From: Palsa-504 sp963808315
Lineage (GTDB): Bacteria; Actinomycetota; Actinomycetes; Streptosporangiales; Streptosporangiaceae
Length of the DNA: 64,000 nt
NCBI GenBank assembly: GCA_963808315.1
Contig: CAWEFK010000001.1
Span: 62,001 to 126,000, forward strand
Direction: 5' to 3'
Shown: positions 54,141 to 63,512 of the stretch, piece by piece
Layout: every line of letters starts with the position of its first letter
Position numbering within the stretch: position 1 is the first letter of the stretch
Program-made: the position numbers and the translations under genes
Notes under the pieces: generated by a model
The model's input: the letters and a program-made list of their open reading frames with translations, nothing else
Told to the model about the DNA's origin: nothing
Database searches by the model: none

Positions 54141-55442
54141 GCGAACTCGCCCGAGCCCGCTTCGGCTTCGGCTTCGGCGCCTTGCGCCTGCCTCCGGCTT
54201 CGGTGCCGTTGACCGTGGGCGGATCGGATCGGGTGCGGCCGGAACGCCGGCCTCGGGATCTGGGAGGGCATCAGGATCGACGAAACCCTGCGGGTCGGCG
54301 AAGTTGGCCCCGGGAATCGCGTCCGCGAGCATGGCGCTCACCGCGCTGGACACGCCAGGGACGGCGCTCGGGTCGGCTGTGCTGGTAGCCGCTGGGCTGG
54401 CCGCACTGGACCACCCGGACCTGAGCCACTTCCGTTGGTGCCGGCCGTGATCTCCGCCGCGGGGTCGCCGGCCGGAGCAGCGTCTATGGCAGGGGCGCTG
54501 CCGGTGGGCACCGCGGACGGCCTGAGCCGGGGCCGGGGCGGCTCGGCGGCCGGGCCGGGCGACCGAGTCCGCACCGCCGCCGAAGGCGCTGGCGACCGAC
54601 CTGAGGGCGGAGGTCACCTCACTGGGGATGACCCAGAACGTGTTGCCCGCGCCCTGTGCGAGCTGCGGCAGCGTCTGCAGGTACTGATAGGCGAGCAGCT
54701 TGGGGTCCGGGTCGTTGTCGTGCACAGCCTGGAAGACCTGGTCGATGGCCTGCGCCTCACCTTGCGCGGTCAGGATCTTGGCCTGCCTGAGTCCTTCAGC
54801 CGTCAAGATGGCGCTTTGCTTCTCGCCTTCCGCGGTCAGGATCTTCGACTGCCTGACGCCCTCGGCGGTCAGCACCGCGGCCCGCTTCTCCCGCTCGGCA
54901 CGCATCTGCTTCTCCATCGCGTCCTTGACCGACTTCGGCGGGTCGATGGCCTTGAGTTCCACCCGGGTGACCCGGATGCCCCACTTCCCCGACGCGTCAT
55001 CAAGGACGCCGCGCAGCAAGGCGTTGATCTTGTCGCGCGACGTCAGCGTCTGCTCCAGGTCCATCGACCCGATCACGCTGCGCAGCATCGTCGCGGTAAT
55101 CTGCTCGATCGCCTGGATGTAGTTGACGATCTCGTAGTCCGCCGCCCGCGGGTCAGTCACCTGGAAGAACAGCACCGTGTCGATGAGCACGACCAGGTTG
55201 TCCTCGGTGATCACTGGCGCCCCGTTGAACGAGACCACCTGCTCGCGCAGGTCGATCATCGGCTTGACCCGGTCGATCATGGGGATGACAAAATTCAGCC
55301 CCGGCTCCAGCGTCTTGCGATAGCGGCCGAGCCGCTCAACGTTGCGCGCGCGGGCCTGCGGCACGATCCGTACCGACCGCATGACCGTAATGATGACCAC
55401 AACCGCGACCACGACCGCGATGACGAGCTCCGCCAGCAACAT
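54133..55442 (-). CDS. SPFH/Band 7 (stomatin-like) membrane protein, 3' frame changes
   Basis: The N-terminal membrane segment MLLAELVIAVVVAVVVIITV is followed by the SPFH domain (VRIVPQARARNVERLGRYRK, VLIDTVLFFQVTDPRAADYE, IEQITATMLRSVIGSMDLEQ) and a coiled-coil with ILTAEGxxQ repeats. The domain ends near AQGAGNTFWVIPSEVTSALR. The C-terminal 150 residues are Pro/Ala-rich and change frame near 54570 and 54350. A stop in the third frame at 54133-54135, after KAPKPKPKRARASSPT, gives a natural end and meets the opposite gene. It is two bases downstream of nfeD. Stomatin/NfeD pairs organise membrane microdomains. Confidence 0.85.
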
Positions 55443-55444
55443 GG

Positions 55445-55876
55445 CTACTCCCGAGGGTAAACGAGGGCGGTGGCGCCGTCGATCTGCATTACGTCGACCT
55501 TGGCGCCGACCGGGATCACCAGCGACTCGTCGTAAGGGCGCGAGGACCATTCCTCGCCGCCGATGCGAATCCGTCCGGTGTGCTCGGTGACTTCTTCCAG
55601 GACGATCGCCGAACGCCCGACGAGCGCGGCGGTTCCGGTCCTCAGCAGGGGCGGCTGCTTGATGTGCCGCATCGCGATCGGCCGGACAAAACCGAGTCCA
55701 GCGCCGGCTGCGACGACGAACGCAGCGAGCTGCCACCCCAGATCGAGATGGAAGGTCCCGACCACGGCCGCGACTACCGCTGCGACCGCGAGAAGGCCAA
55801 AGGCCAGTGTCGTGGTGAGGAGCTCGGCGACCCCGAGTACTCCTGCCACGATCAGCCAGACGATCCAAGACACCAT
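55445..55876 (-). CDS. NfeD family protein
   Basis: Protein of 143 residues with two to three membrane helices (SWIVWLIVAGVLGVAELLTT, LAVAAVVAAVVGTFHL, WQLAAFVVAAGAGLGFV) and a C-terminal OB-fold domain (LVGRSAIVLEEVTEHTGRIR, GGEEWSSRPYDESLVIPVGA, KVDVMQIDGATALVYPRE). NfeD OB domains bind partner SPFH proteins; here the SPFH gene follows after two bases, so the two are one operon. Confidence 0.92.
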   Translation of the reverse strand: MVSWIVWLIVAGVLGVAELLTTTLAFGLLAVAAVVAAVVGTFHLDLGWQLAAFVVAAGAGLGFVRPIAMRHIKQPPLLRTGTAALVGRSAIVLEEVTEHTGRIRIGGEEWSSRPYDESLVIPVGAKVDVMQIDGATALVYPRE

Positions 55877-56122
55877 GGCCGCTCCGCGGGACGCTTCCTG
55901 GTTCGACTGTAACCCCGCCGGGGAACGTTCGCATCACGACGCGGCCGTCATTCAGCGCCAGGGTTGATACTGGGCGTTATACGTCTAACACCCCATGATT
56001 GTGTGCAATTGGTGACAATTAACCGTCCTGGTCTTCTGGGGGTTTTCCACCGACCTACACTCATGAGACAAGGGCAGCTGTCCCGCAGCACGGCTGGACA
56101 CACAGGGTCCAGGAGGTATCTG

Positions 56123-58419
56123 GTGGAACGTGGCGACACGGGCCTCGGCCGTGACGCATACGGCCTGCCCAGGAGGCGTAGCCGTCATGCCTACGACTCC
56201 GACGCCCCCGTTCCGCCCGACGACGGCTACCCGGCATCTTTCTCCGCGTATGAGGACGACGAAGCGGCAGCAGCCGGGGAATCGGTCGAGATGATCGACG
56301 GCGATTACGGTCAGTTGGCGCGACGTCCCGGCGACCTGTCATCTCATCAGCAGCGGGGCGTGATCCTGGAAACCCGCCGTTGCGGCCGCCCGGTCATTTC
56401 ATCCCTAATCTCAGCCCGACCTTGATCCCCGACGCTCCCCGCCCCAGCCCGGTATACGACGGCCTGGACGGCGCTCCGGCTCAGGGGAATCAGGCGAACG
56501 GCGGCCCGCGTGCCGACGGGGCGGAGGACGGCTCAAACGGTGGAATAGCCGACGATAATTTCATACCCGGACGCCAGCACCGACTGCCGAACGGCCGCCG
56601 GATTCCGGCGAGCGCGGACCGCCTCTACCGTGCTCCCAGTGCCTCCGGCCCGCCGAGCGGGACACCGGGCAGGCACAGCCAGACCCCGGCCGCTCCGCAC
56701 CCGGCCGCTCCGGCCCCTTCGCATCCGGCCGCTCCGGCCCCGCCGCATCCGGCCGCTCCGGCCCCTTCGCACCCGGTCCCGCCGTATCCGGCTCCGCCGC
56801 GCCCTGCTGCTACGTCTACGATCCAGGACCCGCCCGGTGGTACCCGGGTGCGGGCTTCCTCGGCTCCTGGTGCTCCAGTGCCGGGCGACCCGGCCTCGGG
56901 GCGGCCTCAGGGATACCCGAACGGTCCCGGCCCCGCAAGAGCCTCCGGGTTCGCTCCGCCGCGTGAGCACGCAGGTCCGGCCGACTCACGTTTCGACACC
57001 CCCGACGGCCGCGATCGGCTCGCGCCGCCTGGGTCGAGTGGCACTCCCGGAGCATACGGAGTTCCCGGACCGCAGGGCGCCCACGCGCACCGAGTTCCTC
57101 CATCCCACGGCCACGCCCCCGGACCACAAGGAGTCTCCGGATCAGCAGGTGGCCTACCAGGCCATGGAGCCCCGGCCCCTGGACCAGGAGCCTACGGACC
57201 GCAGACCGGCGCTCCCGGGCCCCACGGAGTCCCTGGGCCACAGGGAGTCCCCGGATCGCACGGTGGCGCGGCCGGGCTACAAGGAGCCCCTGGGTCGCAC
57301 AGCGGAATGCCGGGTGTCTACGGAACACCCGGCACGCACGGCGCGGCTGCCCCCCACGGCAGCCAGCCGGGTGCATACGGAGCTCCCGGGTCTCCCCAGG
57401 GTGCGCCAGGCCCGCACGGCAGTACGCCTGGCCCGCACGCGGCACCTGGGTACGGGGCCCCTGGACCGCACGGAGCGCCCGGACCACACACGCCTTCAGG
57501 GGCATACGGTGCGCCCGGACCGTACGGCACGCCCGGACCGCAATCCACCCCGGGCCCTTACGGCACGCCCGGACCGCAAACGGCGCCCAGACCGCACGGG
57601 GGTCCCGGACCGCACGGGGGTCCCGGACCGCAGGGCACGGCCGGACCGCACGGGGGTCCTGGACCGCACGGGGGTCCCGGACCCGGCACGGCCGGACCGC
57701 AGGCTCCCTCTGGGTTGCACGGGGTTCCTGGGTCGCAGGGGGTCCCTGGTCCGTACGGAGGTCCGGGGCCGCAGGGCACCGGCGGACCGCATGGGGTTCC
57801 CGGGGCCCAGGGTGCCCATCCGCCGCGTGGGGCGCAGGCTGTGCAGGAACCGCCCGGGCCGGTAATCAGGCAGCGGGAGGCGGCGGTTCCTGACGAGCGG
57901 CCCAGTAGCGGTTCGCAGCCGGTAGCCAGCATCGCGCCTGACGGGCTGGAGGCGTTCGCCCGGGACCTGCGGACGCTCCGCGCCCAGGCCGGGCTCGACT
58001 ACCCGGAGATGGCGGAGAACTCGCACTACGAGATGAAGACCCTGGCGGCGGCGGCGGGCGGCCTGCGGCTGCCTACGTTGCCAGTGGCCGTCGCCTACGT
58101 GCGTGCCTGCAGCGGAAACGTCGCCGAGTGGGAAGAGCGCTGGCAGAAGCTGGCCGACAAGGTCACCGCCGAGGCGACGAAGAAACGCAGGAACGACGGC
58201 GAGGAGCACACCGAACCGCCCGAACCCGCGGACGTCCCCGCCGCGTTGGAGCCGCCTGCCCTAGGATCACCCGGCTCGCAGGCACCCGAGACCGATTCGG
58301 GCGAGGTCTACGTCATCACCTCGGCCAGGCCGCGGTCACCCGGCTGGTTACCGGCGGCTGCTCGGCGGCGAGATACCGCTGTGCCCGTTAGGTCCACTCG
58401 GTGTCTGGTTCTGGTGTGA
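56123..58419 (+). CDS. collagen-like Gly/Pro-rich protein with HTH-like C-terminal module, frameshift near 56385
   Basis: GTG 56123 has AGGAGG seven bases upstream and begins ERGDTGLGRDAYGLPRRRSR. The frame changes between 56380 and 56420 and continues for over 670 residues. It has a PAAPAPSHPAAPAPPHPAAP repeat segment, then about 260 residues of Gly-Xaa-Yaa-like repeats such as GPHGVPGPQGVPGSHG and GAPGPYGTPGPQSTPGPYG. A module FARDLRTLRAQAGLDYPEMA, then VAVAYVRACSGNVAEWEERW, is homologous to the N-terminal module of the gene at 52740. No signal peptide or membrane helix is seen, so a cytosolic, largely disordered protein is likely. The last 35 residues may again be out of frame. Confidence 0.6.
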
Positions 58420-58633
58420 CGGAGAAGTACGTGCGTGCCCGTAGTGGCCGGGCAGCGCCAAAGATTGCGGTGGTTCGGGTTCCGCGGTGGATCCCCGTGC
58501 ACCGGATCCACCGCCAAGCCGGGATCCACGTGCACCGTGAGGCGCTGTGGGCCGCGCGTCGGCCGACGCTGATTCTCCCAGCTCAGACCCGGACGTGAAG
58601 ACCTCGACCTGAGCGCATGACACAATTGGCAGC

Positions 58634-59467
58634 GTGCTGCCGCCCGATAACCATGTCCATACCCAGTGGTCGTGGGACACGCCCGGCGATGCGTCCATGG
58701 CGCGCAGCTGCGAACAGGCCCTCACGGTCGGCGTGCCCGCCGTGGCCTTCACCGATCATCTGGACTTCACCGACTGGATCGACGGTGACCAGATCGGCGC
58801 TGAGCACCTTGATCCGCACCGGTACGAGCGGATGCACCTGCTTGATGTCCCCGGTTACCTAACCTCCCTCGAGGATTGCCGTCAGCGCTACCCGGACCTG
58901 CGGATACTCTCCGGGGTCGAGATCGGCGAAGCGCACCTATGGGCCGCCAGCGCGGGTGCCCTAGTGGCCGCCGCGCAGTTCGACCGGGTGCTCGGCTCGC
59001 TGCACGCGATCCCGTACAAGGGACGGCTGACGGCCGCCGACGAACTGTTCCGGCAGATGCCCGCCGACGAGGTGATGCGCCGTTATTTCGGTGAGATGCT
59101 GACCCTGATCGAAGGCAGTGACTTGTTCCAGGTGCTAGCTCACCTGGACTTTCCTCGGCGAATGTGGCCGTGGTCGGCGGGTCCCTACGACGAGCAGCGG
59201 TTCGAGGCCGAGTACCGGGCCGTCCTGCGCGCACTGGCCGCCAGCGACCGGGTCCTGGAGGTGAACACCAAGAGCCCCCTGGTTTCAGCCGGCCTGGTGC
59301 GCTGGTGGCGTGAGGAGGGCGGGCGGGCGGTCTCGTTCGGCAGTGATGCGCACCAGCCGTGGCGGGTCGGCGATAAATTCAAGTTGGCGGTGGACGTGGT
59401 CGAGGCGGCGGGCTTCCGGGTCGGCCGCGATCGCTTCGACTTCTGGCGTCTGAGCCCGCGAGCCTGA
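58634..59467 (+). CDS. PHP domain phosphoesterase (histidinol-phosphatase HisK/HisJ-like)
   Basis: Metal-dependent phosphoesterase of 277 residues. The PHP motifs are DNHVHTQWSWDT, AFTDHLDFTDW, GVEIGEAH, GSLHAIPYKG, LAHLDFPRRM and FGSDAHQPWRVGDKF, which supply the trinuclear metal site. Length and motifs match the histidinol-phosphatase-like branch; the real substrate could differ as no his genes adjoin. The start is GTG 58634. The gap upstream (58420-58633) has nothing I can call. Confidence 0.88.
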   Translation: MLPPDNHVHTQWSWDTPGDASMARSCEQALTVGVPAVAFTDHLDFTDWIDGDQIGAEHLDPHRYERMHLLDVPGYLTSLEDCRQRYPDLRILSGVEIGEAHLWAASAGALVAAAQFDRVLGSLHAIPYKGRLTAADELFRQMPADEVMRRYFGEMLTLIEGSDLFQVLAHLDFPRRMWPWSAGPYDEQRFEAEYRAVLRALAASDRVLEVNTKSPLVSAGLVRWWREEGGRAVSFGSDAHQPWRVGDKFKLAVDVVEAAGFRVGRDRFDFWRLSPRA

Positions 59468-59486
59468 AGCCCGGGTCACCACCATG

Positions 59487-59540
59487 GAAGTCGAAGTGCC
59501 ATTGGTACCCCTCAAAGGGGTGCTATGGCACATCGAGTAC
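59487..59540. repeat. dispersed hairpin repeat, copy 2
   Basis: AGTCGAAGTGCCAT pairs with ATGGCACATCGAGT (12 of 14) around an inner CCCCT-CAA-AGGGG stem, 20 bases after the PHP gene. It shares about 27 bases of left arm and loop with the hairpin at 41815. Terminator or mobile hairpin repeat. Confidence 0.7.
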
Positions 59541-59700
59541 CTTCGCGGGGTGATGACGGGGCGGGTGGGGCGAGAGGGACAGCCCAGATGGGACTCGGGG
59601 AGGCAGATGGGACCCGGCGGGGGGCAGATGGGACCGGCGGGGGTGAGTGCGGCGGGTGGGGCCGGCGGGGCGAGTGAGGTGGGGGTGGGTGAGGTGAGGT

Positions 59701-59719
59701 GGGGGTGGGTGGGGTGGGG
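59701..59719 (+). repeat. G-quadruplex motif in a convergent gap
   Basis: GGGGGTGGGTGGGGTGGGG, four G-runs with single T loops, inside a longer GGTGGGTGAGGT-rich stretch (59640-59725). It lies between the PHP gene (+) and the small gene ending at 59780 (-). The same gap (59468-59779) contains three near-copies of CAGATGGGACC. Confidence 0.75.
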
Positions 59720-59779
59720 ACCGGCGGCGGGCCCGGATCCTGGGTGTGGAGGAGGGAGCCGGGGCGCCGCGGCTGTCTG

Positions 59780-60121
59780 TCAGGTCCAGGTATCGCCGAA
59801 GCGCGCGACCAGTTCGTTCCAGCTTTCGTCATCAGCACGGCTCGCCTCATGGTCCCCGCGGGTGGCGTGGGTCCAGGTGTCCGGGCCCCGGTCATCGGGG
59901 GGCGTGCGCGGCGCCGGGAGCCCGGACCCGGCCGGATGAGACCGGCTCTGGCAGTGAACGGCAAGGCGTAGCTCGGCGTAGTAGGTCTCGCGATCGCGGA
60001 GTTCGGCGCGCGCCTCGATGTGCCGTTGGTGGTCGAGCCCACCCGCGCGGAACGGGAGGCGGGCGGACTCGTCCCCGTCCTCGCTCGCGGATCGGCCCTC
60101 TTCTGGATAGTTACTGCCCAC
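59780..60121 (-). CDS. hypothetical protein
   Basis: Frame of 113 residues from GTG 60121. Composition is natural rather than shadow-like: charged and polar, with ARAELRDRETYYAELRLAV in the middle and ESWNELVARFGDTWT at the C-terminus, both likely helical. I do not recognise a family. The start lacks a clear ribosome binding site, so the first 20 residues are uncertain. Confidence 0.45.
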   Translation of the reverse strand: MGSNYPEEGRSASEDGDESARLPFRAGGLDHQRHIEARAELRDRETYYAELRLAVHCQSRSHPAGSGLPAPRTPPDDRGPDTWTHATRGDHEASRADDESWNELVARFGDTWT

Positions 60122-60204
60122 GACACACCTCGAATACGATCTGATCTGCGGCTTCAGCCGGCCTGGCCAGGTACGACCGGAGCCGGGGCATCGCCTTGGA
60201 ACAC

Positions 60205-60330
60205 GGTGCGAAGTTGTTTCGCTACCATTTGTAATGTAACTATACGTGCTACACCAAATGCAATGGGTAACAAGGTAGCAGTTATCTATCTTCCCGGCTA
60301 CATATTACGGAGAGCTACGAAACATTCCCC
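60205..60330. other. AT-rich structured island in the gap 60122-60450
   Basis: Roughly 125 bases far richer in A and T than the surroundings, with GCTACC/GGTAGC and CATTTG/CAAATG complementary pairs that could fold together. No gene is seen in this 329-base gap. It may hold the promoter of the small upstream gene at 60121 or be foreign DNA. Confidence 0.4.
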
Positions 60331-60450
60331 GGAGGGGCGCCGGAGCGGGGACGGGGAGGAGCCTGGGGCGTTCGGGGCCAGTGTGAACGCGAGGCGTTTG
60401 TTCAGGGCGCGCAGGCCGGGCCGTTCGGCCGAAAAAGTGGTGACAGTCAG

Positions 60451-61215
60451 TCACTGTCCGCGCATCATGCCGCCGATGATCCCGCCGATGGCGCCACCCT
60501 CGGCCGCTTGCGGGGCGGCGGCCTGGCTCAGGTAGGGCTGGAGTCCGTGCGCCAGCACCGGGAGCGGCATCGACTGCAGCCAGAGCTGGCCCGGGCCGGT
60601 CAGCGCGACCAGGTGAAAGCCGTCGCCGCCGAAGGCCACGTTCGCGATGCCGGGCACCCGGGTGATGGTGAACTGCACACTGCCCTCGAACATGCCCACG
60701 TGCCCCGGGTGCACCATCAGCGTCTGGCCCGGGGCCAGGGTGTAGTGCACGAGCTCGCCGGACAGCTCGATCCAGGCGCGGCCCTGGCCTTCGAGCTTCT
60801 GCAGGACGAACCCGTCGCCGCCCCACAGGCCGCCGCGGAAGGTCTGCTGCAGGCCGATGCTCGGCGTGATCCCGGGCGTGCCGCACAGCCAGCCGTGCCT
60901 GTGCACGTAAAAAGCCTGACCGGGCACGATATCGGTGGGCACGATGTGGCCGGGCAGCTTGGCCGCGAACGTGACCATGCCGGCCCCCTGGACGGCCTCG
61001 TAATGGGTCAGGAACAGGCCACCGCCGCCGATGACCCGCTTGAGGCCCTGCATGAAGCCGCCGCCGCCCGGGCCGCCGCCGGTGCCCACGTGCTGGGACA
61101 GCTGGACGTTCGGCGTCATCCAGGACAGCTCGCCGTGAGTGGAGATGACCTGCTCGCCCTGCTGCAAGGTGACCTCGAGCACCGGCATCGTCGTTCCCTT
61201 GATTTCCGCTTGCAT
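60451..61215 (-). CDS. AIM24 family protein
   Basis: Beta-rich protein of 254 residues. Typical AIM24 stretches are GEQVISTHGELSWMTPNVQL, GGGLFLTHYEAVQGAGMVTF, HIVPTDIVPGQAFYVHRHGW and AFGGDGFHLVALTGPGQLWL. A short Gly/Met-rich tail (GGAIGGIIGGMMRGQ) ends the protein. The family is widespread in actinobacteria and resembles the mitochondrial AIM24 fold; its function in bacteria is unknown. Either ATG near the start (61215 or ten codons later) is possible. Confidence 0.88.
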   Translation of the reverse strand: MQAEIKGTTMPVLEVTLQQGEQVISTHGELSWMTPNVQLSQHVGTGGGPGGGGFMQGLKRVIGGGGLFLTHYEAVQGAGMVTFAAKLPGHIVPTDIVPGQAFYVHRHGWLCGTPGITPSIGLQQTFRGGLWGGDGFVLQKLEGQGRAWIELSGELVHYTLAPGQTLMVHPGHVGMFEGSVQFTITRVPGIANVAFGGDGFHLVALTGPGQLWLQSMPLPVLAHGLQPYLSQAAAPQAAEGGAIGGIIGGMMRGQ

Positions 61216-61301
61216 ACCCGGCAGCGTACTGCTCGGGCCGCCCGGGGTGCCTGTCCGATTTCCGCTAGTGTTAGTCTCCGCCGGCTGGCAGGGTGGACCA
61301 C

Positions 61302-62946
61302 GTGAGCATCAGACATCGCGGCCCCGGGCGCCAACGGCCCGGGGCTGGACGACGAACAGCGCTATCAGGCGGCGGTCAGCAAGGACCCCCGCTTCGACGG
61401 CGTGTTCTTCATCGCGGTGACCTCGACCGGTATCTACTGCCGCCCCTCGTGCCCGGCGATCACCCCCAAGCGACGGAACATGCGGTTCTACCGGAGCGCG
61501 GCCGCGGCCCAGGAGGCGGGCTTCCGGGCCTGCAAGCGCTGCCGCCCGGACTCCTCCCCCGGCTCGCCGGAATGGAACATCCGGGCCGACGTGGTGGGCC
61601 GCGCGATGCGGCTCATCGCCGACGGCGTCGTGGACCGGCACGGCGTCGAAGGCCTGGCCGACCGCCTGGGCTACGAGCAGCGGCAGGTGCGCCGCCTGGT
61701 GACCGCCGAACTCGGGGCGGGTCCGCTGGCCATCGCCCGCGCGCAGCGGGCGCAGACGGCCCGCATCCTCACCGAGACGACCACGCTGCCGCTGTCCGAG
61801 ATCGCCTTCGCGGCCGGCTTCGCCAGCATCAGGCAGTTCAATTCGACCATGCACGAGGTCTTCGCGGCGACCCCGACCCAGTTGCGCGGTACGCGCGGGG
61901 CCGGTTCGGGGGGGCGATCGGGGCGGCTGGGCAGGCCGCCGGGGCCGGACCCGGCCGCGCCTGGCCGGATTAGGCTCCGGCTGGCGTACCGGTCGCCGAT
62001 CGATCTGGACAGGATGTTCGGATACCTCGCGGCCCGGGCCATACCCGGGGTGGAAACGGTGGACGGCGACCGCTACGCCCGGACGATCCAGCTGCCGAAC
62101 GGCGCCGGGATCCTGACGCTCGGACCCTTTTTCCGGCCGCGTGACCCGGGTTACCTCGACTGTGAGCTCCAGCTCGAGGACCTACGGGACCTGACCGCCG
62201 CGGTGCAGCGCTGCCGCCGCCTGCTCGACCTGGACGCGGATCCCGAGGCGGTCACCGCCAACCTGTCCGCTCATCCAGTGCTCGCGCCGCTGGCCCGGGC
62301 GCATCCGGGACGGCGTTCGCCCGGCCATGTCGACGGCAACGAGCTGGCCCTGCGGGCCGTGCTCGGCCAGCAGGTCTCGGTCGCCGCCGCGCGGCGGCTG
62401 GGGGCGCGGCTGGTGGCCGCCTACGGCAAGCCGCTCTCACGCCCCGACGGGACGCTGACGCACTGCTTCCCGGCGGCCGAGACCCTGGCGGCGGCCGACC
62501 CGGCCACGCTGCCGATGCCGCGAGCGCGGGGCCGCGCGCTGACCGGGCTCGCCGCGACGCTCGCATCGGGCGATCTTTCCCTGGACCCCGGGGCCGAGCG
62601 AGAACATACCGCGGCGCAGCTGCTCGCGCTGCCCGGCATCGGCCCGTGGACGGTGTCGTACATCCGGATGCGGGCGTTGTCCGACCCGGACGCGTTCCTG
62701 CCCGCCGATGCCGGCGTGCTGGCCGCGCTCCGGCGGCTGGGCGCGGCGGCGGCCCGGGCCCGGGCTTCACGGGGGGCCGCGACGCTGGCCGAGAGCTGGC
62801 GGCCGTGGCGCTCCTACGCCGTGCATCACCTGTGGGCCTGGCTCGAACAGGCCGGCCACGAAGAGGCCGGGCACGAACAGTCCGGCCACGAAGAGGCCGG
62901 GCTCGAGGGGCCCGCGCCTGCCACTGAAGAGAAGGATCAGTCATGA
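61302..62946 (+). CDS. Ada-AlkA fusion: methylphosphotriester sensor, AraC HTH and 3-methyladenine glycosylase
   Basis: Alkylation-response protein with three parts. The Ada N-domain has the methyl-accepting cysteine in TGIYCRPSCPAITPKRRN and the zinc pair in FRACKRCRPD. An AraC helix-turn-helix follows (LTETTTLPLSEIAFAAGFAS). The AlkA glycosylase part has LRAVLGQQVSVAAARRLGAR, the HhH-GPD LLALPGIGPWTVSYIRMRAL and the catalytic Asp in AFLPADAGVLAAL. The conserved N-terminus LDDEQRYQAAVSKDPRFDGV is open in this frame but has no start codon; a GTG at 61302 lies in another frame, so an indel before 61350 is likely (the first in-frame GTG, 61402, would cut into the domain). The C-terminus has GHEEAGHEQSGHEEAG repeats. 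Confidence 0.87.
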
Positions 62947-63473
62947 CTGGGCCATTCACCACGCCGGATCCGGCCGCGCCGCCGCTGTCGCATATCGTCG
63001 ACTCCCCCATCGGCAGGCTGCTGCTGACCGGTGACGGGTACGCCCTGACCGGGCTCTACATGATCGACGCGTCCCGGCACGCCGACCGGTACCAGACCGG
63101 GTTCACGCCGAGCCCGGAGTCGTTCGGCGAAGTCACGGCGCAGCTCGAGGCGTACTTCGCCGGCGACCTCAAGGAGTTCACGCTGCCGCTGGCGCCGACC
63201 GGATCCCCGTTCCAGCTCGCGGTCTGGACGGAGCTGACCAAGATCCCGTACGGGAGCACGATCAGCTACGGGGACATCGCCCGGGCGCTCGGCAAGCGGC
63301 TGGTCGCGTCGAGGGCGGTGGGGCTGGCCAACGGGGCCAACCCGATCTCGGTCATCGTGCCGTGCCACCGGGTGATCGGCAGCGACGGCAGCCTCACCGG
63401 GTACGGCGGCGGCCTGGAACGCAAGGAGGCACTCCTCCGGCTGGAAGGCGCGGGCACCCCTACCTTGTGGTGA
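62943..63473 (+). CDS. ogt: methylated-DNA--protein-cysteine methyltransferase
   Basis: Suicide repair enzyme of 176 residues removing alkyl groups from O6-alkylguanine. The acceptor cysteine is in ISVIVPCHRVIGSDGSLTGY, the DNA-binding helix region in STISYGDIARALGKRLVASR, and the Asn hinge in VGLANGANP. The ATG overlaps the ada-alkA stop (ATGA), so the two repair genes are co-translated and likely induced together by the Ada domain. Confidence 0.94.
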   Translation: MTGPFTTPDPAAPPLSHIVDSPIGRLLLTGDGYALTGLYMIDASRHADRYQTGFTPSPESFGEVTAQLEAYFAGDLKEFTLPLAPTGSPFQLAVWTELTKIPYGSTISYGDIARALGKRLVASRAVGLANGANPISVIVPCHRVIGSDGSLTGYGGGLERKEALLRLEGAGTPTLW

Positions 63474-63483
63474 CGGCGACTCA

Positions 63484-63509
63484 CCTCACGATTACTGGGT
63501 ACCGTGAGG
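63484..63509 (+). promoter_or_regulatory. hairpin covering the ribosome binding site of the MntP-like gene
   Basis: CCTCACG pairs perfectly with CGTGAGG across a 12-base loop. The right arm contains the GAGG just upstream of ATG 63513, so folding would hide the ribosome binding site. It could also be a DNA operator dyad. Confidence 0.5.
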
Positions 63510-63512
63510 CTT

